NCBI GenBank assembly: GCA_963759055.1 | Contig: CAVWYD010000018.1 | Span: 62,001 to 126,000, forward strand | Length of the DNA stretch: 64,000 nucleotides | Origin: Thiosocius sp963759055 | GTDB lineage: Bacteria > Pseudomonadota > Gammaproteobacteria > Chromatiales > Chromatiaceae | Reading direction: 5' to 3' | Shown: positions 26,664 through 36,389 of the stretch, piece by piece | Layout of the letters: each line of letters opens with the position of its first letter | Numbering within the stretch: position 1 is the stretch's first letter | Notes under the pieces: model-generated | Database searches by the model: none | Told to the model about the DNA's origin: nothing | The model's input: the letters and a program-made list of their open reading frames with translations, nothing else | Translations under genes and position numbers: made by a program

Positions 26664-29453
26664 TCAGGAGGCTACCGATGCCTCCGGCGAGGCGTCTCGG
26701 CCTTCGGGCCTAACCCGCAGAATCGCGGCGACCAGCGTTTCCGGCAATACCGGCTTGACCAACTGATCATCCATTCCGCTCTCCAGCGACTTTTCTCTTT
26801 CGTCTTCCGACACGTGGGCAGTCAAGCCAATGATCGGCAACGTCGATTGTGACGCCCTGATCCTGCGCGTGGCCTGCCGGCCGTCCATTTTCGGCATCTC
26901 AAGATCCATCAAGATGACGTCGAAGGTGTCTTTCCCGCAACCCAAAACCACCTCCACGGCTTCCATGCCGTTGGCAACCGTCGTTACCGTCGCGCCCTCG
27001 GCCTCGAGCAAGGCTTCTACGATCGAGCGGTTGATACGCGCGTCATCCGCCACCAATACCCGGATCCCCGCCAGGCGTTGCTCGTCAGATACATCGGGCC
27101 GGCCACTCACCTCTCCCACAGACGGGGTTCCCAGGCCCACCGGCATAGGCAGGCGCAAGATGAACTCGCTGCCGACACCTGGTTCACTGAATACCCTGAT
27201 CCCCCCACCCATGAGACCCGCCAGCGTGTTGCTGATACTCAGGCCCAGCCCTGTGCCCTCGTGATTTCTGGTCAGGGAATTTTCAAACTGGTGGAAAGGC
27301 GTGAATAAGCGTCTGAGCTGTTCCGCCGACATGCCAACTCCAGTGTCTCGCACCTTGAAACAACTGACCTCAGATTCACGATGGACCTCCAGGAAAATCG
27401 AGCCCCTCTCCGTAAACTTGACTGCGTTGCTCATCAGATTGATCAGGATCTGCTGCACGCGAAAGCTGTCACCGAGCACCCAATCAGGAAAATCTTCGGC
27501 AACACACACCTGCATCTGCAGTGATTTTTTTTCTGCACGCGGTCGAAGCATTTCGGCGCATATGCTTACAACCTTTCTCACTTGAAAAGGAACCGATTCG
27601 GTCGCCAAGGTCCCGGCTTCAAGCTTTGACACGTCGAGAACGTCATTGACGACATTCAAGAGATGCCCGCCGGCTTCGAGAATCTGTTCGAAGGTCTGCG
27701 CTATCTTTCGATTGTGACTCTGACGCATCCCAATCTGCGACAACCCCAGCACCGCGCTGATTGGGGTACGAATCTCGTGACTCATATTCGCCAGAAAATC
27801 GCTCTTGGTCCTGGCAAGTTTTTCTGCACGATTGCGGGCATCCGACAATTCGGCCGTGCGCTCAGCCACCTCTTTTTCAAGGCGGTCCCGATGGCCCTGC
27901 AGCGCACGCTGCACCACCCGCATCTCGGTAATATCCTGCATCATTCCCGTGGCCCGAAGAACCCGACGAGGACCGAAGATGTCAAAGTCAGCCATCGCAT
28001 GGACATCAATACATTTTTGTTCGCTGACAATGAGGCGAAACTCGACATCCATTCGACTGCCCCCGCGACCGCGGTGCCAGGCAATCTTCAGTCTGCTGCG
28101 GTCGTCCGGATGCACCAGCGCCAGAAGACCCTGCCAGTCACGAACCTGCTCAAGCGTCGTGTCAATGCGGCCCGCACCTTGACCGAATTCAAAGTCACCC
28201 TCCAGCGGGTAACCCACCCAACCGGCCACTTTTGCCATCGACTGGGCCAATTGGAGACTTTGTTCACTCTTGCGCAATGCCTGCTCAGCCGCAGTGCGCG
28301 CCCCATCCAGCGACTCGATCTGTTCCGACACCTCACGGATGGCTTCGATCACAAGATCTATCTCATCCCGAGGGCCGCTATCTGACGGAACACCGGGCAG
28401 TTCGTCACGCAGACTGACAAAAGATTTTTCGGCGAGGAGCGGGAGCGCATACACCACGTCCTGAATCCGCTGCATAGGCCCCCACATCAACAACAGGAGA
28501 GTCAACTCCGAGAGCACCAGTCCGGCCAGACCCAGGATCAAGCTGTCTTTGGTAGCGTCCCGGATCGCCTGGACCTGCTGCGTGACCCGGTTGACCATCA
28601 ACAGGGTCAGATCGGACTGCCCCGGTACAGTCGGTACGGCAAAAACCTCATACCATTCGGACTGAAACTGAATTCTCTGAGCCTGGTGCATCAACTGATC
28701 CAGGCTGACCTGTTGCGACAGTCCCTGAAGAATGGGAAGAACCGAGTCTTCATGGGTAATAGCCGGCACATCCCGGGCCCACGAAGCCAGCTTGCGAGAC
28801 TCCGAATCCCCATTCTCCGCACCGGTGCTGAGTAACACCAGATCAGCCCCCGAGAGCAGATAAAACTCCCTGAGGCTATCAGCAATGGAACGTTCGACGA
28901 TCAGATAGCCGGCAGTCTCACCTTTGCGCAATAGCGGCACGGTGACGACCTGATAGCAGCTATTTTCGCAAGACAGAAGTCCTTGAGGTATTTCGTCACG
29001 CCGCACGCGATCCAGCAAATCCGCGACTGACGGCACGACCCGGCCCGCTGGCCATGAAACAAGTGGGGCCTGCAAGTGGTCGAAACTGAAATAATGAACG
29101 CCCTCCACACCCCATTCCACCGCCAGCATCAGGCCATGCTCAGACAGAACAGCCGATAAGAGCTCACGCGCATGCGTCGCACCATTCGATATTGCAGGTG
29201 TCGAGAGCAATGGAATGAAAGATGAAAACGTCGATATTGATTCCAGCCCTTTCGACAGCACCACCTTGAGTTCACGGACCTGCACCATTCGCCTTTCAAG
29301 CTGTTCATTCTCAAACTGTCCGGTGGTTTTCCTGAACACCAGATAGGCCAGGCTGGCATTGACCGTCACCAGGACCAGGCTCAAGACGATAAACAGTTTC
29401 CACTTGAGACTCAGAAAGCTCCGCTTTGCAGTGAAAGATTCATCCATGAGCAT
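26664..29453 (-). CDS. Membrane hybrid sensor histidine kinase with PAS and receiver domains
   Basis: About 930 residues. Transmembrane helix near residues 18-40 (KLFIVLSLVLVTVNASLAYL), a periplasmic sensor of about 260 residues (CACHE-like by size and pattern, with CENSCYQVVTVPLL), a second helix near 310 (ILGLAGLVLSELTLLLLMW), a PAS domain (~400-520), coiled coil, HisKA with the His in FLANMSHEIRTPISAVLG (~557), HATPase with NLMSNAVKFTERGS (~676) and GLGLSISNTLAGLMGGG, and a receiver with Asp in VILMDLEMPKMDGRQ (~848). No Hpt or output domain. The start is uncertain: TTG 29474 overlaps the porin stop (TTGA); ATG 29453 and 29447 are in frame. Third gene of the operon. Confidence 0.9.
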   Translation of the reverse strand: MLMDESFTAKRSFLSLKWKLFIVLSLVLVTVNASLAYLVFRKTTGQFENEQLERRMVQVRELKVVLSKGLESISTFSSFIPLLSTPAISNGATHARELLSAVLSEHGLMLAVEWGVEGVHYFSFDHLQAPLVSWPAGRVVPSVADLLDRVRRDEIPQGLLSCENSCYQVVTVPLLRKGETAGYLIVERSIADSLREFYLLSGADLVLLSTGAENGDSESRKLASWARDVPAITHEDSVLPILQGLSQQVSLDQLMHQAQRIQFQSEWYEVFAVPTVPGQSDLTLLMVNRVTQQVQAIRDATKDSLILGLAGLVLSELTLLLLMWGPMQRIQDVVYALPLLAEKSFVSLRDELPGVPSDSGPRDEIDLVIEAIREVSEQIESLDGARTAAEQALRKSEQSLQLAQSMAKVAGWVGYPLEGDFEFGQGAGRIDTTLEQVRDWQGLLALVHPDDRSRLKIAWHRGRGGSRMDVEFRLIVSEQKCIDVHAMADFDIFGPRRVLRATGMMQDITEMRVVQRALQGHRDRLEKEVAERTAELSDARNRAEKLARTKSDFLANMSHEIRTPISAVLGLSQIGMRQSHNRKIAQTFEQILEAGGHLLNVVNDVLDVSKLEAGTLATESVPFQVRKVVSICAEMLRPRAEKKSLQMQVCVAEDFPDWVLGDSFRVQQILINLMSNAVKFTERGSIFLEVHRESEVSCFKVRDTGVGMSAEQLRRLFTPFHQFENSLTRNHEGTGLGLSISNTLAGLMGGGIRVFSEPGVGSEFILRLPMPVGLGTPSVGEVSGRPDVSDEQRLAGIRVLVADDARINRSIVEALLEAEGATVTTVANGMEAVEVVLGCGKDTFDVILMDLEMPKMDGRQATRRIRASQSTLPIIGLTAHVSEDEREKSLESGMDDQLVKPVLPETLVAAILRVRPEGRDASPEASVAS

Positions 29454-29470
29454 ATTCGTTTCGACGAAGC

Positions 29471-30673
29471 TCAAAAGCGGTAAGAGGCAGATATTGAGAA
29501 CATATCCCAGTCTGGATTCAAGTCCGAAGATATGGGATTTTCGCGGCTGCTGAGCACAAAGGTACCGTTGTGTCGTTGATACTCAGCCCGAAGCATAAAG
29601 TTCGAAGACAGGTCCCATCGAGCGCCCATGGTGAAGATTTTCGAGTACCTGGAGTGGGCCGGCACAAACCCGCCGGTTTCTCGCTGGATCTGTTTGCCAG
29701 AGCGGTCAGCCCGGTCAGCGAAACCCTCCTCGTACCGAAACATGAATTCGATGTCTTCTCGAGCTCGCCAAGCCGCCTGCACATAATAGCCCTCTGCTTT
29801 TGCACTCATGCCATCGAACATGGATCCGGCGAAACCTCGCCATTCGATGGGTTCGCGCATATATTCCGACGTGAAGGTCCAGTCCTCCGTCGCGTACTGC
29901 AAGGAGGCAATCCAGTACAGCAAATCCACATCACCATCACCGATCGGGTCTGTCGATTTCCTATCAAAATCCAACGATGTCGATGCCACACTTAGCGAAG
30001 CACGCAATCGATTGTCGGGGGTTTCGGCGAGCAACCTTCCAATGTAAGAAAGCCCAGTTGGCTCGAAGTCACCAGAATATCCCCTGCCAAGATATACATA
30101 TTCAATATTTTCGTCTGCCTGGGGCTGACCTGCGGCCAGATAGAGATTGACGTTGGCACTATCACCGAAACGCCCCATACGCACTCCGACGCCGTCAGAT
30201 GACAAGATAACGTTGCGCAGCTTGTCGAAATAGATCACCTGCGGCAAAAAGATGCCCGGTCGGGTGAAAGCCACATCGCGCGTTTCGTTGAACAGTCCAA
30301 GCGGGTTTTTGATCCGACCGATCAGGACAGAAAGACTGTCCGTTTCCGTATTTCGGATAGAGAAATCGGCAAGCGCGAAATCAACGCTGGGCGAACCCGA
30401 GTACATCTCGCCCGCCCGACGTGACAACAGCTGTCCGGACAGTCGGACTCTGGCAGATGGCTCAAGGGTCGCGTTGACGCCGAGTTCGGTGAATTCGAAG
30501 CTGCCATTCTCACTGTCGCCAAAGAAACTGTTCGCGCTGGTCTTTACAAAGCCCTGCGTCGCGAAACCATGCACTTCGAGGTCATCCAGTACTTCGGCGC
30601 CTAGAGGCTGCGCAGAACAAATAAGCACAAGGAGGCTCGAAAGCAGCCGGCGGATTGGATTTCTACTTAACAT
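29471..30673 (-). CDS. Outer-membrane beta-barrel porin-like protein
   Basis: A 400-residue protein with signal peptide (LLSSLLVLICSAQPLGAEV) and alternating beta-strand pattern ending in the aromatic terminus SISASYRF, typical of an outer-membrane barrel. Strands such as LEVHGFATQGFVKTSANSFF and TMGARWDLSSNFMLRAEYQR are recognisable. No assignment to a classical porin family is safe. GAGGATC precedes ATG 30673, which lies inside the last codons of the upstream binding-protein gene (11-base overlap); its own stop overlaps the possible start of the histidine kinase. Barrel, periplasmic protein and sensor are therefore translationally coupled. Confidence 0.85.
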   Translation of the reverse strand: MLSRNPIRRLLSSLLVLICSAQPLGAEVLDDLEVHGFATQGFVKTSANSFFGDSENGSFEFTELGVNATLEPSARVRLSGQLLSRRAGEMYSGSPSVDFALADFSIRNTETDSLSVLIGRIKNPLGLFNETRDVAFTRPGIFLPQVIYFDKLRNVILSSDGVGVRMGRFGDSANVNLYLAAGQPQADENIEYVYLGRGYSGDFEPTGLSYIGRLLAETPDNRLRASLSVASTSLDFDRKSTDPIGDGDVDLLYWIASLQYATEDWTFTSEYMREPIEWRGFAGSMFDGMSAKAEGYYVQAAWRAREDIEFMFRYEEGFADRADRSGKQIQRETGGFVPAHSRYSKIFTMGARWDLSSNFMLRAEYQRHNGTFVLSSRENPISSDLNPDWDMFSISASYRF

Positions 30674-31094
30674 GAATGATCCTCACCGTTTCCGTGGCAA
30701 GCCCATCAGGCAGGTATCCAATAGCCCCCGGAGTTTCCGAGACGCGCCTAAGCATTTCCTCAACAGAATCTACCGTAACGGGCACCGCGCCGGATCCTGA
30801 GAAAAGGTGCCTGTCCCACACCCGCCGAAGCTGACGCGGATACAGGTCCAGGGTCTGCTTGGCAAACATCCTATGCAGGGGATCAGAATCGGGCAGTACG
30901 AAGACACGAACGCGCGTGCCATCAGACCAACGCAGCAGCCTCATCGTGAACAGCAGCCGGGCAACATTGAGCGTCAACTCGCCTTGCTTCACCGCGCGGT
31001 GCACAACAATCTCCGCTGCGCTCAAGCCGTTCGAGCGCATCGCAATGGACACAAGCAGAATCAGGCAGAAATATCGCGGCACGCGGTGTTTCAT
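30663..31094 (-). CDS. PstS-like periplasmic substrate-binding domain protein
   Basis: A 143-residue secreted protein. Signal peptide YFCLILLVSIAMRSNGLSAA, then a single lobe resembling part of phosphate-type (PBP-like 2) binding proteins: FVLPDSDPLHRMFAKQTL, RRVWDRHLFSGSGAVP, and VSETPGAIGYLPDGLA, the last closely matching the PGAIGY segment of PstS-like proteins. It is far shorter than a full PstS (~320 residues), and no ABC transporter genes are present. It is the first gene of a porin/kinase operon. Start ATG 31094 chosen over an upstream frame start (31127) because the signal begins there. Ligand unknown. Confidence 0.82.
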   Translation of the reverse strand: MKHRVPRYFCLILLVSIAMRSNGLSAAEIVVHRAVKQGELTLNVARLLFTMRLLRWSDGTRVRVFVLPDSDPLHRMFAKQTLDLYPRQLRRVWDRHLFSGSGAVPVTVDSVEEMLRRVSETPGAIGYLPDGLATETVRIIHVK

Positions 31095-31302
31095 CCGTAA
31101 AACAGTCCGGGCTCCTGTCGAACCCATGCACCGAAAAAACGAGCCGATGGCCTTCGACTCTTACGCTACAGACGCGTAATTTTAACAGATTGGCTAAAAG
31201 AATCGACACCGGCAGACGCCGGGGGCAGTAACTAAATTACCAGACAGACCCCGGATTCGGGTCACAGCTTGCTCGAGCGGGTTTGTTGATGAACGGCCGA
31301 AT

Positions 31303-32415
31303 TCAGTCGCTCAATCCAACCGACCCGAGATCCCGATTGAGCGCGTTCGGACTGGAATCGCCGAGCTTTATCATCAGCCTGACTTCATTGGTCGAGTCGG
31401 CGTGACGCAGGGCATCTTCTTCCGTGATCTCGCCACGTCTGAATGCATCGTACAGGGCCTGATCGAACGTGATCATGCCGTGCTCGGTCGAGCGCTTCAT
31501 GAGCTCCTTGATCTTGTGAATCTCGCCCTTGAGGATGAGATCGGAGACCAGCGGGGTATTCAGCAGAATCTCCATGACGGCGCGGCGGCCTTTGCCGTCC
31601 GGCCGACGTATCAGCTGTTGCGCGACGACGCCTTTCAGGTTCAGCGACAGGTCCATCAGGATCTGATCGTGCTGTTCCTCGGGGAAGAAATGCAGAATCC
31701 GGTCGAGTGCCTGGTTGGCATTGTTGGCATGCAGGGTGGTCAACACCAGGTGGCCGGTCTCGGCGAAGGTGATCGCATGCTCCATCGCCTCGCGGGTACG
31801 TATCTCGCCGATCAGGATCACATCCGGCGCCTGCCGCAAGGTGTTTTTCAACGCCACCTCGTAAGACTCGGTATCGATACCTACCTCACGCTGGGTGACG
31901 ATACAGCCGGCATGATTGTGCAGAAACTCAATCGGGTCTTCGATGCTGATGATGTGCCCGGTGCTGTTCTGGTTGCGATATCCAACCATGGCCGCCAGTG
32001 AGGTCGACTTTCCGGTACCGGTCGCACCGACGAAGAAAATGATGCCGCGGTTTGACATCCCCAGTTGCTGCAGGCTGTGCGGCAGACCCAGCTCTTCGAA
32101 AGTGGGTATCCGGGTCTCGATCCGGCGCAGCACCATACCGACCGCGTCACGCTGCACGAATGCACTCACCCTGAAGCGCCCGATGTTCCTGGCGGTGAAT
32201 GCAAAGTTGCATTCCTTGGTGTGCAGAAATTCCTCGCGCTGTTCGGGCGACATCAGCGACAGGGTCAGTTCGCGGGTCTGAGCGGCATCAAGCCGTGTTT
32301 TTGAAACGGGCATTATGCGACCGTGCACCTTGATGCTCGGTGGAATGTCAGCGGTGATGAACAGGTCGGATGCATTCTTCTGCATGACCATGTCCAGGAT
32401 GTCGTTAAAGTCCAT
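31303..32415 (-). CDS. pilU: Type IV pilus retraction ATPase PilU
   Basis: PilT-dependent accessory retraction ATPase, 370 residues. Walker A FVGATGTGKSTS at residues 129-138, Asp box ISIEDPIEFLH, Walker B VILIGEIRTREAMEHA, His box TGHLVLTTLHANN. Compared with PilT it has the PilU-type longer C-terminus (NEVRLMIKLGDSS) and no AIRNLIRE motif. ATG 32415 follows GGGGGAGG. Gene order pilT-pilU on the minus strand with a 95-base gap. The retraction motors lie 14 kb from the pil-chp control genes. Confidence 0.95.
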   Translation of the reverse strand: MDFNDILDMVMQKNASDLFITADIPPSIKVHGRIMPVSKTRLDAAQTRELTLSLMSPEQREEFLHTKECNFAFTARNIGRFRVSAFVQRDAVGMVLRRIETRIPTFEELGLPHSLQQLGMSNRGIIFFVGATGTGKSTSLAAMVGYRNQNSTGHIISIEDPIEFLHNHAGCIVTQREVGIDTESYEVALKNTLRQAPDVILIGEIRTREAMEHAITFAETGHLVLTTLHANNANQALDRILHFFPEEQHDQILMDLSLNLKGVVAQQLIRRPDGKGRRAVMEILLNTPLVSDLILKGEIHKIKELMKRSTEHGMITFDQALYDAFRRGEITEEDALRHADSTNEVRLMIKLGDSSPNALNRDLGSVGLSD

Positions 32416-32510
32416 ACAAGCCTCCCCCGGCAACATTCCGCCAATCTGTCCCCGCAAAGGCAGGCTCTTGGCTCAGACCAGCAAACCTGATCACAATCCC
32501 GCGATTGCGT

Positions 32511-33548
32511 CTAGGCAAAGATTTCTTTGTTTACTGCGCGCGCCATCGCATCCTGCTTCGAAATGAGGCCTTTGCGCAACATATCCTGCATGTTCTGATC
32601 CAGCGTCTGCATGCCATGCGCCTGCCCGGTCTGGATCGCGGAATACATCTGCGCGACCTTGTCCTCGCGAATCAGGTTACGGATGGCAGCTGTCCCGATC
32701 ATGATTTCATGACAGGCCACACGCCCGCCACCGGTCTTCTTGAGCAGCGTCTGCGAGATGACCGCCCTGAGCGATTCCGAAAGCATGGACCGCACCATGG
32801 ACTTTTCACCGGCAGGGAACACATCGACGATACGGTCGATGGTCTTTGCAGCCGAACTGGTGTGCAGGGTACCGAACACCAGATGGCCGGTTTCGGCCGC
32901 GGTCATCGCCAGGCGGATCGTCTCCAGATCACGCAATTCGCCCACGAGGATAATATCGGGGTCTTCACGCAGCGCCGATCTCAGGGCCTCGGCGAACCCA
33001 AGGGTATCCCGATGCACCTCACGCTGGTTGATCAGACACTTTTTGCTCTGATGCACGAATTCGATCGGGTCCTCAATGGTCAGGATGTGGCCGTACTCAC
33101 TCTCGTTCTTGTAATCCATCATGGCGGCCAGCGTTGTGGATTTACCCGAACCGGTCGGCCCGGTCACCAGCACCAGACCCCGCGGGTTGTCGCAGATATC
33201 CCTGAACACAGAGGGGCAATTCAGTTCCTCGAGGCTCAGAACCTTGGATGGAATGGTACGGAATACCGCGGCCGCGCCACGGTCCTGGTTGAACGCATTG
33301 ACACGGAAACGCGCCAGACCCGGGATCTCGAACGAGAAGTCCACCTCGAAGAATTCTTCGTAGTCCTTTCGCTGCTTGTCGTTCATGATGTCGTAGACCA
33401 ATTCATGAACGGTCTTGTGATCGAGTACCGGGACGTTGATGCGCCTGATGTCGCCATCCACGCGGATCATCGGCGGCAACCCCGCAGACAGGTGCAAATC
33501 AGAGGCATCGTGCTTGACGCTAAAGGCGAGCAGCTCAGCAATATCCAT
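32511..33548 (-). CDS. pilT: Type IV pilus retraction ATPase PilT
   Basis: Hexameric cytoplasmic motor that depolymerises pili for twitching and DNA uptake. The 345 residues are complete. Walker A LVTGPTGSGKSTTLAA at residues 128-143, Asp box TIEDPIEFVHQ, Walker B DIILVGELRDLETI, His box TGHLVFGTLHTSSA, and the retraction-specific AIRNLIRED near residue 290. ATG 33548 at the family start (MDIAELLAFSVKHDASDLHL). Divergent from yggS, as in Pseudomonas. Confidence 0.97.
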   Translation of the reverse strand: MDIAELLAFSVKHDASDLHLSAGLPPMIRVDGDIRRINVPVLDHKTVHELVYDIMNDKQRKDYEEFFEVDFSFEIPGLARFRVNAFNQDRGAAAVFRTIPSKVLSLEELNCPSVFRDICDNPRGLVLVTGPTGSGKSTTLAAMMDYKNESEYGHILTIEDPIEFVHQSKKCLINQREVHRDTLGFAEALRSALREDPDIILVGELRDLETIRLAMTAAETGHLVFGTLHTSSAAKTIDRIVDVFPAGEKSMVRSMLSESLRAVISQTLLKKTGGGRVACHEIMIGTAAIRNLIREDKVAQMYSAIQTGQAHGMQTLDQNMQDMLRKGLISKQDAMARAVNKEIFA

Positions 33549-33671
33549 AATGTTCCCGCAACTACCAGAAAAAGAGTTTAATTTGTCAGCCGGTTATAGT
33601 TAGCGACAGCATTCCGCTCGAGTTAAGCCGCGAACGCCTGTGCCAGACCTGACTTTAATCGCAACCAGCCG

Positions 33672-34355
33672 ATGAACCAAATTCCTGACAGATTGAACCG
33701 CGTGCGTGAGCGCATCGCCGAGGCCGCCAGAGCGAGCGGCCGCTCGGCAGACGAGGTCGCCCTGCTCGCTGTCAGCAAGACCAAGCCCGCGAGCGACGTG
33801 CTGGCTGCCTATGGTGCCGGCCAGCGGTCATTTGGCGAAAACTATCTGCAGGATGCCCTGCCAAAGATCCAGGCGCTGCGCGAGCCAGACATCGAATGGC
33901 ACTTCATCGGACGCATACAGAGCAACAAAACGGGGGATATCAGCCGGCACTTCGCCTGGGTGCATGGACTCGACCGCCTCAGGCACGCCGAGCGCCTCAG
34001 CGCCAAACGGCCCACAGACCTGCCTCCCCTGCAGGTCTGCCTGCAGGTGAACCTGAGCGGCGAGGCCAGCAAGGGGGGCGTGGAGCCGGAAGACCTGCCC
34101 GATCTTGCGTCCGCGGTGGCGTGCCTGCCACGGGTGCGACTGCGCGGCCTCATGACCATGCCGGACCCCAAAAGCGACCCGGCGACCCAACGCGCAGCCT
34201 TTGCCCAGCTGCGTGGGCTGCTCGAGGGCCTGCGCACGCAAGGACTCGAACTCGATACACTGTCCATGGGAATGAGCGCCGACATGGAGGCCGCGATCGC
34301 GGAGGGCTCGACCATGGTGAGAATTGGAACCGATATCTTTGGCGCCAGGGCCTGA
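33672..34355 (+). CDS. yggS: Pyridoxal-phosphate homeostasis protein YggS
   Basis: PLP-binding, fold-type III barrel protein (PROSC/YggS family) of 227 residues that buffers free PLP. The PLP lysine is in LLAVSKTKPAS near residue 36. FGENYLQDALPKI, WHFIGRIQSNK and the C-terminal SMGMSADMEAAIAEGSTMVR are diagnostic. It heads a run yggS-proC-yggT-yggU that is conserved widely in Gammaproteobacteria. Confidence 0.96.
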   Translation: MNQIPDRLNRVRERIAEAARASGRSADEVALLAVSKTKPASDVLAAYGAGQRSFGENYLQDALPKIQALREPDIEWHFIGRIQSNKTGDISRHFAWVHGLDRLRHAERLSAKRPTDLPPLQVCLQVNLSGEASKGGVEPEDLPDLASAVACLPRVRLRGLMTMPDPKSDPATQRAAFAQLRGLLEGLRTQGLELDTLSMGMSADMEAAIAEGSTMVRIGTDIFGARA

Positions 34356-34445
34356 GCGGGGCGGCGCGCAAAGATACGTCCAAGCCTTCGTGCAACATGC
34401 GGGTTAGACTTACGCCGAGACAAAAACTGATGAATCCAGACCGAC

Positions 34446-35270
34446 ATGACTGATCACATCGCATTTATCGGGGCCGGCAATATGGCTGGCGCGCTGATCG
34501 CCGGCCTGATCGCCGACGGCACCCCTCCCGAACAACTCATTGCTGCAGACCCCAGCGTGGAGAAATGCCAGGCACTCGGTGCCGCAACAGGCATCCGCAC
34601 GCTGCAAGACAACCGCGAGGCGGCTGCGATGGCAGACATCATCGTGCTGGCGGTCAAACCGCAGATCCTCAGACAGGTGGCCCAGGAACTTGCAGAACAG
34701 GTCCAGGACCGGCGCCCGCTGGTGATATCGATCGCGGCGGGCGTGCGGTGCGAAAGCCTGCAAACCTGGCTTGGCGGTGATATCGCCTTGGTTCGGACCA
34801 TGCCCAACACACCGGCGATGATTCAGTCCGGTGCCACGGTGCTGTTTGCCACAACCCTGGTTTCCGATACGCAGCGCGGCCAGGCCGAGTCCCTGATGCG
34901 CTCGGTCGGACTCACCCAATGGGTCACTGACGAGGCACTGATGGATGCGGTCACCGCGCTGTCCGGCAGCGGACCCGCCTACTACTTCCTGATCATGGAG
35001 GCGATGGAGACAGCGGCAAGAGAACTCGGTCTGTCGGCGGAGACCGCACACCTCCTGACCCTGCAGACCGCATTCGGTGCGGCGCGCATGGCGCTCGAAA
35101 GTGACGACCCGCCCGAGAAACTGCGCGCCAGGGTCACATCGCCCGGGGGTACCACGGAACGGGCAGTCCGCGCCCTGGAAGAAGGTGGGATCCGCGACCT
35201 GTTCAGAAACGCTCTGGAGGCCGCGCGCGACCGCTCGGTGGAACTCTCAGTCGATATGGGGAAAGCATGA
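34446..35270 (+). CDS. proC: Pyrroline-5-carboxylate reductase
   Basis: NAD(P)H-dependent last step of proline synthesis. 274 residues. Rossmann motif IAFIGAGNMAGALIAGL at the N-terminus, IIVLAVKPQI, VRTMPNTPAMIQSGAT near residue 117, and ALSGSGPAYYFLIMEAM near 175. The C-terminal VTSPGGTTERAVRALE is complete. Its stop overlaps the yggT start (ATGA), so the two are translationally coupled. Confidence 0.98.
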   Translation: MTDHIAFIGAGNMAGALIAGLIADGTPPEQLIAADPSVEKCQALGAATGIRTLQDNREAAAMADIIVLAVKPQILRQVAQELAEQVQDRRPLVISIAAGVRCESLQTWLGGDIALVRTMPNTPAMIQSGATVLFATTLVSDTQRGQAESLMRSVGLTQWVTDEALMDAVTALSGSGPAYYFLIMEAMETAARELGLSAETAHLLTLQTAFGAARMALESDDPPEKLRARVTSPGGTTERAVRALEEGGIRDLFRNALEAARDRSVELSVDMGKA

Positions 35271-35845
35271 TGGGTGCAGGTTATCTTGCTCAACCGGCAA
35301 TCTTCCTGGTCAAGGTCCTGTTCGGCCTTTATGCCACCCTGGTGGTCCTGCGCTTTCTGCTGCAGCTCACGCGCGCGGATTTCTACAATCCCCTGTCGCA
35401 GTTCATCGTCAAGGCCACAAAGCCACTGCTCAACCCCCTGCGGCGGGTGATACCGGGTGTCTCGGGTATTGACGTCGCCTCGCTGGTACTCGCCTGGTTC
35501 GTGCTTACCCTGGAGCAGCTGGCGATCCTGGCGCTGGCCGGCGCCGGGTTTCAGCTCGCGGGCGCCGCGCTGTTGGCGATACCCGAGTTGATCTCCCTGT
35601 TCATCAACGTCTTCCTGTTTGCGATTCTCATCCAGGTAATCATCAGCTGGATCAATCCCGGCAGTTACAATCCAGTGATCGGACTGATCCACGGCCTCAC
35701 CGAACCACTCCTGGCGCCGGTCAGACGACGCATGCCCAGTATGGGCGGCCTGGATCTCTCGCCGATGGTCGTGATGCTCGGCCTGGTGGTACTTGAGATG
35801 CTGTTGATCCCACCGATCAAGGACCTGATCGGCCAGATTCTTTAG
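35267..35845 (+). CDS. yggT: YggT family integral membrane protein
   Basis: A 192-residue inner-membrane protein with two YGGT repeats. Each half has two membrane helices flanking a conserved core: LLQLTRADFYNPLSQFIVK and PLLNPLRRVIPG in the first, IISWINPGSYNPVIGLIHG and PLLAPVRRRMPSMGGLDLSP in the second. Function is poorly known; homologues are linked to osmotic shock or cell-envelope organisation. It overlaps proC and precedes yggU as usual. Confidence 0.94.
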   Translation: MMGAGYLAQPAIFLVKVLFGLYATLVVLRFLLQLTRADFYNPLSQFIVKATKPLLNPLRRVIPGVSGIDVASLVLAWFVLTLEQLAILALAGAGFQLAGAALLAIPELISLFINVFLFAILIQVIISWINPGSYNPVIGLIHGLTEPLLAPVRRRMPSMGGLDLSPMVVMLGLVVLEMLLIPPIKDLIGQIL

Positions 35846-35918
35846 GGCCTGTTAACACTATCTGACGCGCTGCTGCCGCAGTCCCATTTTTCGGCTGACA
35901 AGGCAGAAGGAGAGTTTA

Positions 35919-36234
35919 GTGAGTCACGAACGACTGATAACGCCGTCAGGTGGAAAATGGGGCCCGGACCTGCTCATAAAACTCAAGCTGCAACCCAAGT
36001 CCAGCCGCGATGCCTTTGCCGGGCTGCAGAACGACCGCCTGCGGGTACGTATCACCGCACCGCCGGTCGATGGCAAGGCCAACAGCCACCTGCTTGCCTG
36101 GCTGGCCGGGCAGTTCGGGGTTTCCAAGTCATCCGTCGACGATCGAGAGCGGCCGGAGCAGCCAGCTGAAACGCGTCCGCATCAAGGCCCCGGAAAGGTT
36201 CCCCGACATCATCGAGCCTCCGCGTTCGGTCTGA
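35919..36234 (+). pseudogene. yggU: DUF167 (YggU) family protein, interrupted by a +1 frameshift
   Basis: Small UPF0235 protein. GTG 35919 follows AGGAGAG. The first part reads DLLIKLKLQPKSSRDAF, LRVRITAPPVDGKAN and LLAWLAGQFGVSKSSV. After about 36140 the family continues in the next frame as TIESGRSSQLKRVRI and KAPERFPDIIEP to a stop at 36232-36234. Deleting one base in the TCGACGATC region would give SVTIESG, the expected continuation. As written, the first frame instead runs on without a stop into the downstream GTPase, a false fusion. Sequence error is the likeliest cause. Confidence 0.85.
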
Positions 36235-36389
36235 AGCCCGAAATGCGGGCCCGGGCTATTGGCGCAGACCAAGCTGGCCTATACTCGACCGACCATATGG
36301 CCCGGCAGCCACCGGGTCGGCCCAAGAAAGGACAAGAGCTGGCGGCAGTCTCTGCCGAGCCCGATACCGCCAGGGTGGCCACGAGCAAC

